A DNA stretch of 64,000 nt, taken from the NCBI GenBank assembly GCA_022447225.1, contig JAKVAZ010000007.1, positions 298,475 through 362,474 of the forward strand. The letters run 5' to 3'. The notes under the pieces were generated by a model. It had not been told where the DNA came from and did not search any database. It was given only the letters and a program-made list of their open reading frames with translations. Below, piece after piece: positions 63,712 to 64,000 of this stretch. Within the stretch, counting starts at the first letter, position 1; each line of letters opens with the position of its first letter. A program made the translations under genes and the position numbers. Origin of the DNA: Fuerstiella sp. (GTDB lineage Bacteria; Planctomycetota; Planctomycetia; Planctomycetales; Planctomycetaceae).

Positions 63712-64000
63712 ATGTCCACAACAGAAGCTCACGGCGACCTGCACTCGAACGATGTTAATGCAATCGATGAACTTCGTGAAATCTGGCAACGATTGCGCCG
63801 TGAACTGGGCAAAGTGATTGTGGGTCAGGATGACGTTGTGGAACAACTGGCGGTCTGTCTTTTTGCCCGCGGGCACGCGTTGCTGATGGGGGTGCCAGGA
63901 CTGGCCAAGACGCTGCTGGTGAGTCGTTTGGCTGAAACGATGTCGTTGAACTTCAGTCGTATTCAGTTCACACCGGATCTGATGCCAATGGATATCACCG
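63712..64000 (+). CDS. MoxR-family AAA+ ATPase, N-terminal part
   Basis: Begins at ATG 63712 and runs off the window end; 96 codons are visible. After a variable N-terminus come [21 protein letters not shown] (the typical MoxR opening) and Walker [17 protein letters not shown]. MoxR ATPases act as chaperones that insert cofactors or assemble VWA-protein complexes, usually beside DUF58 and VWA genes that would lie downstream. Linked by context to the divergent membrane-protein operon. Confidence 0.9.
   Translation, partial: MSTTEAHGDLHSNDVNAIDELREIWQRLRRELGKVIVGQDDVVEQLAVCLFARGHALLMGVPGLAKTLLVSRLAETMSLNFSRIQFTPDLMPMDIT

Overview
The window is 64 kb of chromosomal DNA from a bacterium of the phylum Planctomycetota, probably order Planctomycetales. 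I infer this from the family mix, not from a marker gene. It contains a DUF1501 protein, a Tat-exported Gfo/Idh/MocA oxidoreductase, a CE15-type esterase, a Ser/Thr kinase with a multi-pass membrane tail, an ECF sigma factor with a small membrane anti-sigma partner, squalene-cyclase-repeat and giant membrane proteins beside a MoxR ATPase, and a reduced dcw cluster. I found no rRNA, tRNA, CRISPR array, insertion sequence or phage module. Base composition looks even, and genes are mostly in short operons or alone, with unusually long gaps of 0.3-1 kb.

Layout. 1-7.6 kb: end of a DUF1501 gene, a class I glutamine amidotransferase, a large VWA-domain protein split by a frameshift at a run of nine A, a gluzincin-like metalloprotease and a lipoprotein. 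7.8-18.2 kb: a 75-residue membrane peptide, an RlmB/TrmH-type methyltransferase, a DUF2617-like protein, a degenerate NtrC-type regulator overlapping an MFS-like transporter, a Gfo/Idh/MocA protein, RsmE, and an RND-type adaptor preceded by a 54-residue double-TM microprotein. 18.3-23.6 kb: a cupredoxin-like exported protein, then a decaying surface-sugar locus. That locus has an intact DegT aminotransferase and an intact acetyltransferase/ketoisomerase fusion, as for dTDP-3-acetamido-3,6-dideoxyhexose, but both glycosyltransferases are broken. 24.6-29.5 kb: a YhaN-like membrane-anchored SMC-type ATPase and a YhaO/SbcD-like partner whose metal-binding motifs are lost.

29.8-46.3 kb: a membrane Ser/Thr kinase overlapping a convergent ArnT-like glycosyltransferase, an ECF sigma/anti-sigma pair, cyclopropane fatty acid synthase, a CE15 esterase, a Kelch/propeller protein, a hemolysin III/PAQR protein, CoaD, two tandem small heat shock proteins, a planctomycete-type lipoprotein and a GT4 glycosyltransferase. 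46.5-52.6 kb: a reduced dcw cluster, mraZ (with a three-repeat operator) - rsmH - LysM membrane protein - ftsL-like - ftsI. The mraZ-rsmH leader holds a 13-bp hairpin and an 11-unit CTCTC repeat. 53.1-64 kb: a VOC protein, a double-ACT protein and an exported aldose 1-epimerase. After these come a minus-strand group of a giant membrane protein, a squalene-cyclase-repeat protein and a giant thioredoxin-fold (TlpA) protein, divergent from a MoxR ATPase that runs off the end.

The most unusual items are the A9 frameshift in the VWA gene, the half-dead Fuc3NAc-like locus, the catalytically empty YhaO homologue beside an intact ATPase, the GAFTGA-less NtrC-type regulator, and the LysM gene and repeat-bearing leader inside the dcw cluster.
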